Shown here piece by piece: positions 11,522-23,031 of a DNA stretch of 64,000 bases (its first letter is position 1; every line of letters begins with the position of its first letter). The notes under the pieces are model-generated. The model ran no database searches, was not told where the DNA came from, and saw only the letters and a program-made list of their open reading frames with translations. The DNA lies in assembly GCA_905250025.1 (NCBI GenBank), contig CAJNOJ010000451.1:1-64000 (forward strand). Direction: 5' to 3'. A program made the translations under genes and the position numbers. The DNA comes from Adineta ricciae (Eukaryota; Rotifera; Eurotatoria; Adinetida; Adinetidae).

Positions 11522-13304
11522 TCAAACAGATGAGAACGGCAAAGACTTTCTGCACGATCGAAATAATTTCAAATAGGCTTTTCGATATTTCGTTTGAATG
11601 AATGGATAAAGAACTGGATTACACGTCGAATTCATCCACAAGAGCCAAAAGGAAATCTCGTAGATAATCGAAGAAATCTCCAAACCAGCTGTGGATGCTG
11701 TTGCACAAATCACATATGGAAATAAGAAGATAAGAAAAACAATAACAAGAATAAATAAAGAGCGAGCCGCTTTCCGATCGCGGATAATCCGCGAACGCTT
11801 TTGACAATATTCACGATATTTTGGTCGATAACGAAATGATGATCCTCTGTCGTCGAAATTTGCTCGTGAGACATCAGGGTCACAGTCGTGTACCGTTTCA
11901 CTTTGATAACGACGTGAACTTGAACGATTAGTACTGGCAGATTTTCGCAAAGAACGTACTGTCAATGATGAACTAAAGACAAGAGAATGATCTTGAAGAA
12001 TTAATTGATGAAAGAGTTGACTTTACTTGGAAGATCGATGTTGAACGATGGGTAGCTGAGGTTGACAAAGAGCGTTGAGATTTTGATTGGATGATGAGAT
12101 CTGGATTAAGTTTTCGTTTCGTTCAACGATGAGTGTTACACGACGTTCTAGTGGATTCAATTGAACTTTCGTTTCAGACAGTGTACGTTGTTCATCTTCA
12201 CCATCTTTCTCTGTTCCATGTAGAGATGACATCGGATTTTCGATTTTAGACTTTTGAAAATGATGTAAATTTATGAGACGACTCATTTTACGACTTCGTT
12301 TCCAAATATTTAGCATAATTAACATATTTAAAACACATAAGACAATAAATGGCCAGATAAAATAGTTAAATTGTGCTATTAGCATGTAAATAAATGAATT
12401 ATTATAATCACCGGAACAATCGGTTCGAGTAACATTCGTTTCCGTTGAAGAAAAATTTATCAACCAGATTCCTGGTGCAAAATTTACTACAAAAAACAAA
12501 GAAGATCGGTTTATTTTTCTTCTTCTTCTTGAAAAGTATTGTCCTACAAAATGAAAGACACCAAATTCCGCCCATAACGATAGAAACGAAATGTTGTTTC
12601 ATATATCTCCGATAGACAATTGGATATGCAATTGACCAATAACGATTAACAGTGATTGCGACGATATTGATCACACTGGCCATTGTTGCAACATCATCAA
12701 CAGTAACCTAAAGAGATCAATGTTAACGAACATGATTAACGTGTTTGTCTTACCCAAATTTTGCAGAAAAGTCTTCCGAATGGCCATATTTGCGTTAAAC
12801 TACGAAATTTATGCATAAGATATGAAATACATTTTCGCTGATCGGATTTGTCTGGCACTGGTATAAGGAAAAGCAAAAAGCGCCTTAAAAAACTTACCTG
12901 AATGGAATATAAAAGGGAATGCAAAAAAATCCAACAAGAAAATCCGCAATAGCCATATTCAATATGAAATAATCTTTTTTTTGTAAAGAAACAAGAGCAA
13001 ATATCGAGAAAGTCAATTCCGAGGTGACTTACCATTGATTGTACGTAACTTTTTGTCACAATAAAATGCCAAAAGTACGATAATATTGCCCATCGCTGTT
13101 GTAAAAGCAATTAAGCTTAGAACAACTCCAAGCAATGAAGAAAGAATGATTGATGAAGATTCGGTTTCATCTGTCATCGTATCATTGAAAATTGCAAATG
13201 GAGGCGGATACATGATCATCTCATTCTCTATATGAAGCAAACAAAGACAAATTCTTAATTATTAAGCTATATAAGATATTCTTACTATCATAATACAGAT
13301 CCAT
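11522..13304 (-). CDS. Class A aminergic-type G-protein-coupled receptor
   Basis: Seven exons, complement(11522..11972, 12027..12486, 12548..12707, 12754..12799, 12898..12973, 13033..13227, 13286..13304), encode 468 aa; introns are 46-98 bp and all phases close. TM1 carries GN (AMGNIIVLLAF), TM2 NMAIADFLVG, then WPFGRLFCKIW and a TM3 with the amine-binding-type aspartate (VDDVATMASVIN). The cytoplasmic end of TM3 reads VNRY instead of DRY. TM6 has FLFPY without the usual CWxP, and TM7 ends WMNSTCNPVLYPF (NPxxY). A long third intracellular loop of more than 150 residues resembles muscarinic/histamine receptors. The first exon (19 nt, MDLYYD) is the least certain part. Ligand unknown; surface monoamine or acetylcholine signalling is inferred. 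Confidence 0.87.
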
Positions 13305-16300
13305 AGCGAACTGTAAACAAACGTTATGAGAGGAGAAAAGCAATATATGATATAGAAAATATCTCGTTCTAACCAAACGGAAACAACTATCAAGTGGAAT
13401 ATTAATCTTATATTTAATAACAAGTTCTTTTCGAATTATTTCTCCTTCAGTGAAATTTATCATGTCAACGGACCAATTATTTTAATCGTCATTCAAAAAA
13501 AAAATAAAACTAAACTTTATTCATTAACTTCACACAAGATACTTTCTTACCTTTTTTTCGCCGAAGTATTTTATAATTAAATTCTTTGCTCCGTTGGGAA
13601 TCAATAGCTTCGCCTTATTCTGTCTAGTTGGTATCTTTTGATGATATTTTGAGAAATGTTATTATTCCAACTTGTTATTTTTGACACTTGTCATCTCAGA
13701 GAAAACACTAGTTGGAATGATAATAAAGATTTTCTTTTCTCTGTAAGAAGAAGAAAAAGATTCTTTCTTTCTCTTTTTCATCAAGAGCAATTGCCGTACT
13801 TATAACGCTAAGATGATGCCTAAGGTATTGACCGCTCTTTACTTCCTTGTTATCTGCAGGAAGTCTAACTACACATCCTGAAAGTGATTTCCTCCTGTAA
13901 TCGATAGTGAACAGCGCGCATTTCTTTTCTAACATCAATTTTCGAAATATCTCGCATACTTTGCAGATACAGTCCATGTGTTTCCATAATGAGGAACAAA
14001 CTTAGTGATGAAAGAACAAGAGATGCATATATATATTCACATATGTCATCAATTCATTGACTAAGAAAATGATTTACAAAGAGTATCTCGATGACTATTG
14101 GATAATATTTCACAAAGCATGAAATCAATTTAGAAGTATAACTACATTGAAATAAAAGGACACCATTTCAACAGTCGCTTATGATTTCTCTTCCGGGTTT
14201 TAACTCTGTAATTATTTATTTTGATGAAGATATTAATAAAAAAAATTGGCTCGTCTGGAATCATCTTAGTTAAGATGATTACATAAATTAAGAGGTATAT
14301 ACAGTGGCTGTCAAAATTGTGCGACCGCTTGTTTTAGTAGAAGTTCTAGATACTTATTATATTTCGAATGCTTCTTTATGATATATGGTTTGTGAGAACA
14401 AAGTGTTTTCTTAATAATTTATCCCATTTCATCTCATTAAGATATATCTCAATGAGATGAAATGGGATAAATTATTAAGAAAACACTTTGTTCTCACAAA
14501 CCATATATCATAAAGAAGCATTCGAAATATAATAAGTATCTAGAACTTCTACTGAGACAAGTGGTCGCACAATTTTGAGCTCAGCAAAAATGGTACTATG
14601 TAATCGTATAAATCATAAAAACTGAACAGTTCGACGAATTGGTTTGAAAATTGTTATCAATATATTAGATGATCAATGCTAAATTATGAAAGAAGTTCGG
14701 CGGTCTTAGCTCATGTAGTTTTGAAGATATAAATAAAATAAGAATCTTTTCGGAAGTGGTCGCACAATTTTGACAGTCACTGTAAGTGTCAGCGAGGTCA
14801 TTTTTTCTTTTTTCGTTGAGTTTGAGCAAACGATAGAACAAAATAACCAAACAAGATTTTGGAATTAGAGAAAGTTTTATCAGGTCAATTCAGTTCCTTT
14901 CTCTTTTGTTTTCCATTGTATACTCTTCTCAGTAGGCGTTCATTGTGGGACACTCAATTATATGTAATTAATTCAAGTAAAAAAATTCTTACTGAAGTGT
15001 CTAAAACATCGAAACCCCCTACTTGCGTGTGTGATTGCACTTCATTGACTGATCTCGAACACACAAATCTAGCATTGATTCGCAAAAGCGTTCAAGTACT
15101 TTTCTGGTGTTTTTAAACATATTTGGTAAGAAAAAGATGCTAATAAAGTACTTGACGAGTGTTACTTGTTCTCTGTCATCTCCTCTACAAAACTAATGCA
15201 TGTTATAGATAAGAACTATTATTAAATTAGTGGCATAGATAAAGTCAAAGCACACTGTCTTATCCGATTAGCAACAAGACGGATTGTAAAGTTGTTAATG
15301 TGAACCGAACTTCTTCAAGCCGAACCCATAATTCATTATATATATGACATATAATATGAAAATTAATCTTTCATCACTTTATTTATATATTTTCGTGTGC
15401 TGTAGATCAAATAATATTTGGAAATTAGCATTACAAGAACAGATGAGATGCATGTCTCATAAATCAATGACGTTGACTTGTAACTATTGACAAAAATTTC
15501 CATAGAAAAAGATCATACCACAATGGAAATCTTTCAAGAACTTGTCGATGAGAAGATCGCCATATCCGTGTTTTCCGACTATCTCTCAGATAATAATTAA
15601 TTTCTTACACATTCACTTTGCTAAGAGTTTTAGAGTGTCTATATAAAAAAAAAAACAATGTGTGTGGAACAGAATAGAAAGAAAGTCATCCTCTATGATT
15701 GGAGTTATCGTTCCGAGTGAATCGATATTATTTTCTAAAGATGTCATTGTTTGATAGAATTACATTGTATACATGTAATTTCGAATATTTTACAGAAGAT
15801 TTTTGTGGATTAAAGGAAAATATTCGGAAAAATTGTCTGGTCGATCAGATGATTCGCATATACATGAAGTTTTTTCAATTTAGCGAAATTGAAACTAGCA
15901 ACATCGGCAGTAAAACCATTTGTCACCCTCAAGAAAAGATAGATTCAACAGAAGCTATGGATAGCTCACTTCCGTTCGAACTGAATCGATGAACATCCTT
16001 GTATACAACGTCGAAGAAACGAAATTTTTTAATCGTCGACATGAATGAAGATATTAGAGAGAAATAATTCGTTAGGCAACGAAAGCAAAGTGATCAACGA
16101 TAGCATTTCTTTGACGCGAATGAACACAGTCACAGATACATAGATAGTCATTGTTCTTTGTTTTCTGTTTCGCATATTCGACTTTTATTCATACGATAGA
16201 TATCATATCGAAGACGACCAAGAAGTTTCATCACGTGTTTTATGATTTCAAAGCGATGAATTGTCAGTAAGTAAAGAAAAGAAACAATTTTTTATTACAG

Positions 16301-16768
16301 AAGGTCGAGGATGGAACGACTATTGCAAAAGAATAAAATGTGATTTCATGACTGACTCAAGCTACAACAACTGACTTCGGCATTCGCATAACGTTCTATC
16401 ATTTTTTTTCTCTGATTTTATGAGTAAGAATTGATTAGATCGTTGAATAAATCGATCAGAAACATGCACATGAATTTGATTCTTTCTGATGTCTCTCCTC
16501 ACAGACATCATCTTCATCCACAAACAGTGAGACTGACCCACTAGCGACATCTATATGGTAATTTTATGACACTTTTGCATTTTTTGTTACAGAAAAACAC
16601 AAAAGAAAAAGATTTTTTTCTATAATTTTATTAAAATAAAAAAGTCGTTTGAGAGGAAGAAATCTCTCGTGATGAGTCATCGTCTTGCATAAGATTTTTT
16701 TTATTTATTCTCTGCTACGACCACATTGTTTTCCGACATAAACTGATAAAGAGAAGAAAAAAGGAAGA
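13305..16768. other. 3.5-kb gene-poor region with one MITE
   Basis: No intron-exon structure or family match found. It holds the Tc1/mariner-type MITE at 14302-14782 and a lone 83-codon ATG frame at 15741-15992 without recognisable motifs. Confidence 0.5.
14302..14782. mobile_element. 481-bp Tc1/mariner-type MITE with an internal 128-bp-arm hairpin
   Basis: Terminal inverted repeats of about 25 bp (CAGTGGCTGTCAAAATTGTG at the left, matching the reverse complement of the right end with one mismatch) are flanked by TA on both sides (14300-14301 and 14783-14784), the target-site signature of Tc1/mariner elements. Positions 14311-14438 and 14451-14578 form a near-perfect palindrome around a 12-nt loop, so the left terminus occurs a second time in inverted form inside the element. 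No transposase frame is present; the element must be moved in trans. The internal arrangement suggests one truncated copy folded back onto itself before amplification. Confidence 0.88.
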
Positions 16769-18590
16769 ATGGTTTGGCCTGAAGTTGATCAAGTTGCATC
16801 AAATCATCGATACGAATTGGTTTTATCAGGTGATAAATTACGAAAATATTATGAAGAAAAACAAGCGTTAGATGAGACGATTTGGACATTAAAACAATTG
16901 AATTTTCTTGAGATCAGTCAATGTCCATCAATCGAATATCTCTCTGGAGATATCGGAAAGTTAACTCATCTATCAACACTAACGTTAACCTCGAATAAAT
17001 TGAAAGAAATTCCCATCGAAGTTAAATTCCTAACCGATCTTCGGCATTTGAATCTATCGAATAATCAAATTCAACGGTTAAATGATGATTTATTCGAAAA
17101 GCTCGATCATTTAGAAACATTGAATTTAAGTCAAAATCTTCTGGAACAACTTCCACAATTTTCTCCTCAAAATCAAAAATTAGCCGTCGTCAACTTATCT
17201 CATAATCAACTCGAAAGTCTTCCTGACGTTCCCGTTGAATTAGAAAACCTTTCATCGATGGATTTATCTGGTAATCGATTCAAAGATTTCCCTGAGACAC
17301 TCTGTCAAATTCATTCATTAAAAATTCTTCTTATCGAATCGAATCAATTGACAGAAATTCCATGTCAACTTAGTCAATTACACAAACTGAAAGGTATTTT
17401 CTATTGCTGTTCATTCTCTTTCAACAGCATCTTTTCGTAGAGCTTCGATTTAAATCCAATCCTTTGAAAGACAATCGATTGAAGAAACTCATGGAACAAG
17501 ATAAAATCAAACCGGTTTTGGAATATTTAGCAAAGCAATGGACCGAACAACATAAATCATCAGCATCGACAACCGCAAAACCAGCACAATCAAAACAACA
17601 ACAACAAAAAGCAAAGCAAAATGTTGAAATTCAAGATAAAATCGAAATTTTGCATTTTGATCAAGTTGGAGATCTGAAAGGAAGACAAAGTTTGTTTATT
17701 TTTCTTCTACATAATTGACTATTTCCAATTGATTTCGTTTAGTTACATTACTGCCAAGAGTAATCAGTGTTCGACCGCATATATTGTGTTGCATTTTGAG
17801 AAACGTTGACTTAGCAACACCAGGAAATTTGAAGAAGTTTCTCAATTTACAAGTAAGTTTCAGAAGGAAAGACAAATCTTTTCTTTAGATATCGTTTTTG
17901 TTTAAGAATGAACTTCATGATGATATTTGCCAAAAACGTACCTTGGCAACAATAGGTACACATGATTTATCATTAATCTCTGGAGATTTGGTTTATGATG
18001 CTCGCAATCCGGATGATATTGGTCTGGTACCACTTGGTAAAGGCCCGAAACTGGTCTCTGCACGTGATTTTTACGATCAATTGTGTCGCGATGCAGAACA
18101 CGAAAGAAAACTCAAGAAGCGAAATCAATTATCAGGTCTTCACAAGTATGTGAATATCATTTTCTATTTATTTCAAATAGGTTACTCTCTTTTTGAAAGA
18201 TATTTGACATTATTGGAAGATCAAAATGAATTTCCGTGTTTGTCCGATCAAGATCGTTACGTGATTTCGCTTCCACCATTAACAAATGCTGAACGAAGTA
18301 AATTAAGTCCAACAAGTGATTCGATCTTCGTTGAAATTACATCTGGTCATTCAATGGATATCTGCCGTCGTGTCATGGATGCATTTCTTCGACAGGTGCT
18401 CGAAAATCAATTAGGAAAAAAAGCGAATGAAGAAGAGAAAACATTTCGACAAGTTTTGACTTTACAACAAACACGTGTTGTTGATGACAAAGGACAACTA
18501 AAGACCACTTTTCCTTCTCGTACCGATCTTGATTGGAACGAAGTATCTCAAGGAAAAATTTTTATTGAAAGATTAACAAATGAAAAATAA
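16769..18590 (+). CDS. LRRC47: LRRC47-like leucine-rich repeat protein with B3/B4 (PheRS-beta-like) domain
   Basis: Five exons, join(16769..17393, 17441..17689, 17743..17852, 17907..18145, 18200..18590), encode 537 aa; introns are 47-54 bp with closing phases. Residues about 60-230 hold leucine-rich repeats (LRHLNLSNNQIQRL, LETLNLSQNLLEQL, LSSMDLSGNRFKDF). After a Gln/Lys-rich linker, the C-terminal half carries the B3/B4 tRNA-editing-type domain also found in the beta subunit of phenylalanyl-tRNA synthetase. Family landmarks include SGLHKYLTLLED followed by a PCL..D segment and an ISLPPLTNAERSK segment, as in LRRC47. Role is cytosolic and probably translation- or RNA-associated, but the biochemical function is not established. 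An RNFT-type gene starts 69 bp downstream on the same strand, and an AATAAA overlaps the stop region. Confidence 0.92.
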
Positions 18591-18659
18591 AAACTGAAGT
18601 CTTTTGTGTTTTTTTTTCAGATTTTTCGTTTTGCTTGAAAAATGAAGTAGAAGACGAGA

Positions 18660-19902
18660 ATGAATACTCGTCGACTAAATTATTCTATGGCGACTAATAA
18701 TTCTGATTATCGTATTGACTTAAATCCTGCAAATAATCTCGAAGAAATCGAGACCGTCGGTGAAGAAATTCTTCATCAAACTCAAGCACCGACTCGCCCG
18801 TCACCACCGCCACCAACGAATGACATTGCTAATGATCATCTTCATCAATTAATTACACTTCTCAAAGATAATTTAACATCGACATTTCCTTTTGCACTTA
18901 TTCTTATCCTCAAAGCTTTCTACGAACATTCAGCCGGCATACTGATGGTTGTATTCTTCTCTGCAAGTATTTATCATGCAAATACAGTTTTAGTTCAACA
19001 AGCAGCTTTGAAAGTAAAGATTTAAGCAAGAGAATACATATTTCTAAATATTTGAACTTCTTTCAGTCGTCTCGTCATGTCTGGCCTGTCCTTCGAGTGA
19101 TAATTATTCTAAGTCTTTCTTTAGTTCTGTTCCTGTATCTATATCGGCAAGAGCAATTTTATTTATGTCTCGTATTTTCACGTCCCAATTATACAAAATG
19201 GGATCTATGGACTCTGATTTGGGTACTTTACTCAACGTTTTGTATTGTTAAGTATGTTTGAAAAAAAAAACAAAGACAAATATCGAAATAAACAGCGTTT
19301 GTTTCATTTTGTAGGATGATTGTGATGATTTGCAAAAGTTTACTGATCGTTTATCCAATAACAAGTGATAGAGGAAAATCTTGTTTAACATATCGCAAAC
19401 GTGGATCCTATTTTTCTTTAATTGAACATTTATCTCAATTTTACATAGGTTTATTAACCATTCGTCCTTGGATACACTTTCTCTTAGACAATAATCAAGA
19501 AAAATACATTTTTTCAACGATTCTGTTGATATTCTATTCCCTGATGAAACTATTCAATATTTACAAAACTCTTCTTCAATTGCAGCAATCATTAAAACAA
19601 GCATTTCAAACACTTCCATTCCCATCGGTATCCATCAACGACCTACAAGAAACTATGTGTCCTATTTGTCAATCCGAATATCAAGATCCGATTGTATTAA
19701 CATGCAAAGTTCGTTTGGCTTTCGAATGAGAACTTTTCGTTAATAAGAAGTCTTTTCTTTTTTGCAGCATGTCTTTTGTGAAGAATGTGTGACATCATGG
19801 CTTGATCGAAACGCTTCATGTCCGCTTTGTCGATGTAAATTACCCATTGGACAAGCAAACTATCGTGATGGATTCACTTCGGGATATTTGATTTGGTATT
19901 GA
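18660..19902 (+). CDS. RNFT1/RNFT2-like multi-pass RING-finger E3 ligase
   Basis: Four exons, join(18660..19013, 19067..19251, 19315..19708, 19768..19902), encode 355 aa; phases close. A proline-rich, acidic N-terminal tail precedes several hydrophobic helices (PFALILILKAFYEHSAGILM, VLRVIIILSLSLVLFLYLY, DLWTLIWVLYSTFCIV and others). The C terminus holds a C3HC4 RING finger: CPIC, then CKHVFCEEC split by the last intron, then CPLC. RNFT proteins are ER-membrane ubiquitin ligases linked to ER-phagy and protein quality control; that role is taken from the family. The RING ligands are all present. The stop falls shortly after an SGYLIWY tail, which is short but typical. Confidence 0.9.
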
Positions 19903-20265
19903 ACAATCAATTTCTCTTCTTCTTTTCTTTCTTTATTTTAAATAAAAATAAGTACAAATAATCATTAGAAAAATCTATGTTGATTAAAATAGACTAAATG
20001 CAGTTGTCACAAAGTATGGAAAAACTCAAAACAAAATACGTGATACCTTACGAAGAATAATATAATTTTGCTGTTCTTTTCTTCCTTCAAGATTTTTTTT
20101 TTGTTCTCTCAGGTTAATACTCACATGGCGTAGTCAAAGTCAACAGAGAGCTTCTTGTGCTTCGGAAGAAAAGAAAAAGAAAAAAAAAAGCGATAGTTAC
20201 TATTTCATGTGGGTTTTCTCCAACATCGACTTTTTCATGTGAATTACAATTAGTTCAATAGGCCG
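19903..20265. other. Short intergenic spacer
   Basis: 363 bp of AT- and pyrimidine-rich sequence between RNFT and the first ART-TPR gene. An AATAAA-type signal near 19938 could serve RNFT. Nothing else is seen. Confidence 0.5.
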
Positions 20266-22918
20266 ATGTCGTCAGAGAAGACTGAGGAACAATTATCATG
20301 TATCTGGCTCGATAATCAACGACTTCTATCCGTTGAATATCTCGATGCTCAAGAGGAACTTCGATCCGTTTTCGATTCGTTTGAATCTTTCCGCAACTCT
20401 GATGAATGTGTAGATTATTTCACAAGTTATCCAGATATCAGAATAGTATTGATTACTTCAAATGTGTTAGGAAGACTCATCGTTCCATTAATACATTCAT
20501 GCGAACAGATTGTGTCGATTTATATTTTCTATTCGAAAAAGTATATTGCTGATGATTGGACAAACAATTTTCGAAAGATTAAAGGCATTTTCAATGATTT
20601 TCGATTACTCTGCGACGAATTCAAACCACAAGCAAATCACAAGGAAGAGAATTCCACTGGTATTTCATTCCTTTCATGTTCAGATGATATCAATCGGCAA
20701 GATCCATCCTTTATGTACTTCCAACTGCTCAAAGAAGTTCTTCTCAATGATATATTCGCCGAATCGGAAGCAGAAACCCGACTAAACATGATTGCCTACT
20801 GTCGAAAAGCGTGTGCAGATAGTGAAAGTTCTTTGAAGATTTTGAATGAATTCGAAAGGACGTTTATTCCTCAACTTGCAATTCTTTGGTATACAAAAGA
20901 GTGTTTTCTTTTCAAAATGCTCAACAAAGCTCTATGGACACCTGAACCTGATGTTCTTTATCGATTACGATACTTTCTTCGACATCTTCATCGACAAATT
21001 TCTCTTCACGCGCGAGCACAACGTGATGACACAGCGAAAATGCTTGTCTATCGGGGTCAATCGATGTCGACGAGTGAAATCGAGAAGTTGAAGAAAAATG
21101 TCGATGGTTTTCTTTCGTTTAATAATTTTCTCTCCACATCCTTCGATCGAAAAATCGCGGAAATGTTTCTATTCGGATGTCCAACAGGTGTTCTGTTCGA
21201 GATGGAAATCGATCCAAGCATACAAAAGTATCCATTTGTGAACACGAAAGGATTGAGTTATTTAGGATATTCAGAAATGGAACAAGAACTGCTTTTCTCG
21301 ATTGGAACCGTTTTTCGTATACTCAAAATCGAAAAACAAAATCATTTCTATCGCGTTCGGCTAAGACTCAGTGACGAAGTTGACGAACGTTTAGCAAGTT
21401 ATGCGCTGGTAACACGAGACGAAACACGTTCATCACATTCATTTTTGTCTCTACTGAAATTAATGAATGAAATGGGACAGTATGGAAGTGTTGACCGGTT
21501 TGCTCAGATGCTTGCTGATGATGTTGGAATTGCTGCGAATCAGGATCTACTCGGCTCGGTTCATCATATGTTCGGAATAATTTATTTGAATCGAGGGCAG
21601 TATAAAGAAGCTTTCGAACATTTTGATAAGTCATTGAATGTTTATTTGACTTTCCTACCAGCTGACCATCGACGATTATCACCGACATATAGTTGTATCG
21701 GTGCGGTTCATTCACACCAATCCGATTATGATAAAGCATTGACTTTCTTTCAATTGGCTCTAGATTGCCAGACAAGTTCCAGGGAGCCAGATTTATCATT
21801 AATTATTCACTATACAAAAAATCTCGCTCAAACTTATAGAACCATTGGAAGAAATGTCGAAGCTTTAGATTATTACAAACGTATCTTAGAATTACAGCAA
21901 CAATTTCTAAACGAAAACGATCCATCGATAGCAGAAACGTGTAGCTCGATAACTCAGGTTTGCTTTGCAAATGGTGATTTGATGGGAGCATGTGAGTAGT
22001 TTTAGCTTTTACTTTCTACTAGCTATCGTTTTCGATTCTATTCCAGTGTCGTATATGATGAGAGGTGGTCAGTTTCGATCAGAAGGCACCAATGTCGATC
22101 TAGATCCAAATACTTCCGCAAGTTCTTTGATACAAGCCGGTGATTCAGCTCTTTCAGAACAAAACTATGAACTAGCATTGAATTATTTTAAACAAGCATT
22201 GGATCTTCAACATCAATTTCTTTTACCTAATCACCCCTCGTTATCGAAGACAAATAGTCGAATTGCTGATACGTACTATAAGCAAAATCGATATCAAGAA
22301 TCTCTTCAACATTACCTGAAAACACTTGAAATTGAACAAAGTTCTCTATCGACAGATCACCCTTCGATCGCCAGTAGTTACCACAATATATCGAAAGCTT
22401 ACCTAGGCTTAGAACAATGGTCAGATGCTGAAAAATACGCAATGAAATCTGTCGAGCAATTAAAGAAATCACTCGATGCCAATCAGGTAACATTAGCATC
22501 GTACATCGATCATATCGGATACGTATATGCTGAACAAAATAAATATGAGCAAGCCTTAAATTATTACGATCAAGCTTTACATCTGCATCGTCTCTATTCA
22601 GCTGAGGATGATCCATCATTAATAGGGATCTATTATCGAATCGGCAATGCTTACTTTTCTTTGAATAGATATACCGACGCTCTTATATTCTATCAAAGAA
22701 CATTGGATATTGAATCGAAACATTCATCTGATGATGCACAAGATATCGCACACACTTATACCAGTCTAGCTGTTACATATTATAGTTTAAGACAATACGA
22801 TGATGCTTTGGTCGCTGCTCAACAAGCAGTTCATCAACTACGTAAAACTTTACCGATCAATCATCCAGAAGTTGTGAAAGCGCAAAAGATTATTGATGCT
22901 ATACAACAAAGAGCATGA
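20266..22918 (+). CDS. ADP-ribosyltransferase (R-S-ExE) fused to TPR repeats, tandem copy 1
   Basis: Two exons, join(20266..21991, 22047..22918), encode 865 aa with a 55-bp phase-1 intron. Residues 1 to about 200 form a bdelloid-style N-terminal alpha/beta region of unknown function (starts near CIWLDNQRLL). An ADP-ribosyltransferase fold follows: VYRGQ (Arg near residue 263), SFNNFLSTS (STS motif) and EQELLF giving the E-x-E pair near residue 338, i.e. the arginine-specific R-S-ExE signature. From about residue 410 to the end are kinesin-light-chain-like tetratricopeptide repeats such as EALDYYKRILELQQQFL. The enzyme would transfer ADP-ribose from NAD+; the TPRs should bind a partner. No signal peptide, so cytosolic. 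Its paralogue follows 113 bp downstream with the intron at the same place. Confidence 0.9.
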
Positions 22919-23031
22919 GTTGGTTACATAGTTTTGCCTATGATTTCTTATAAATAAATAAAAAATTTCTACGTTTTTGTTTCGAAAAGAACTTCTATTT
23001 TGTTTTGTATGCTTATGTTTATTTTAGATAA

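Noticed and set aside
14859-15116. 85-codon frame after the MITE
   Set aside because: No ATG start, no motif, biased to low-complexity residues.
15741-15992. ATG frame of 83 codons
   Set aside because: No domain, signal peptide or neighbour supports it; length is within chance for this base composition.
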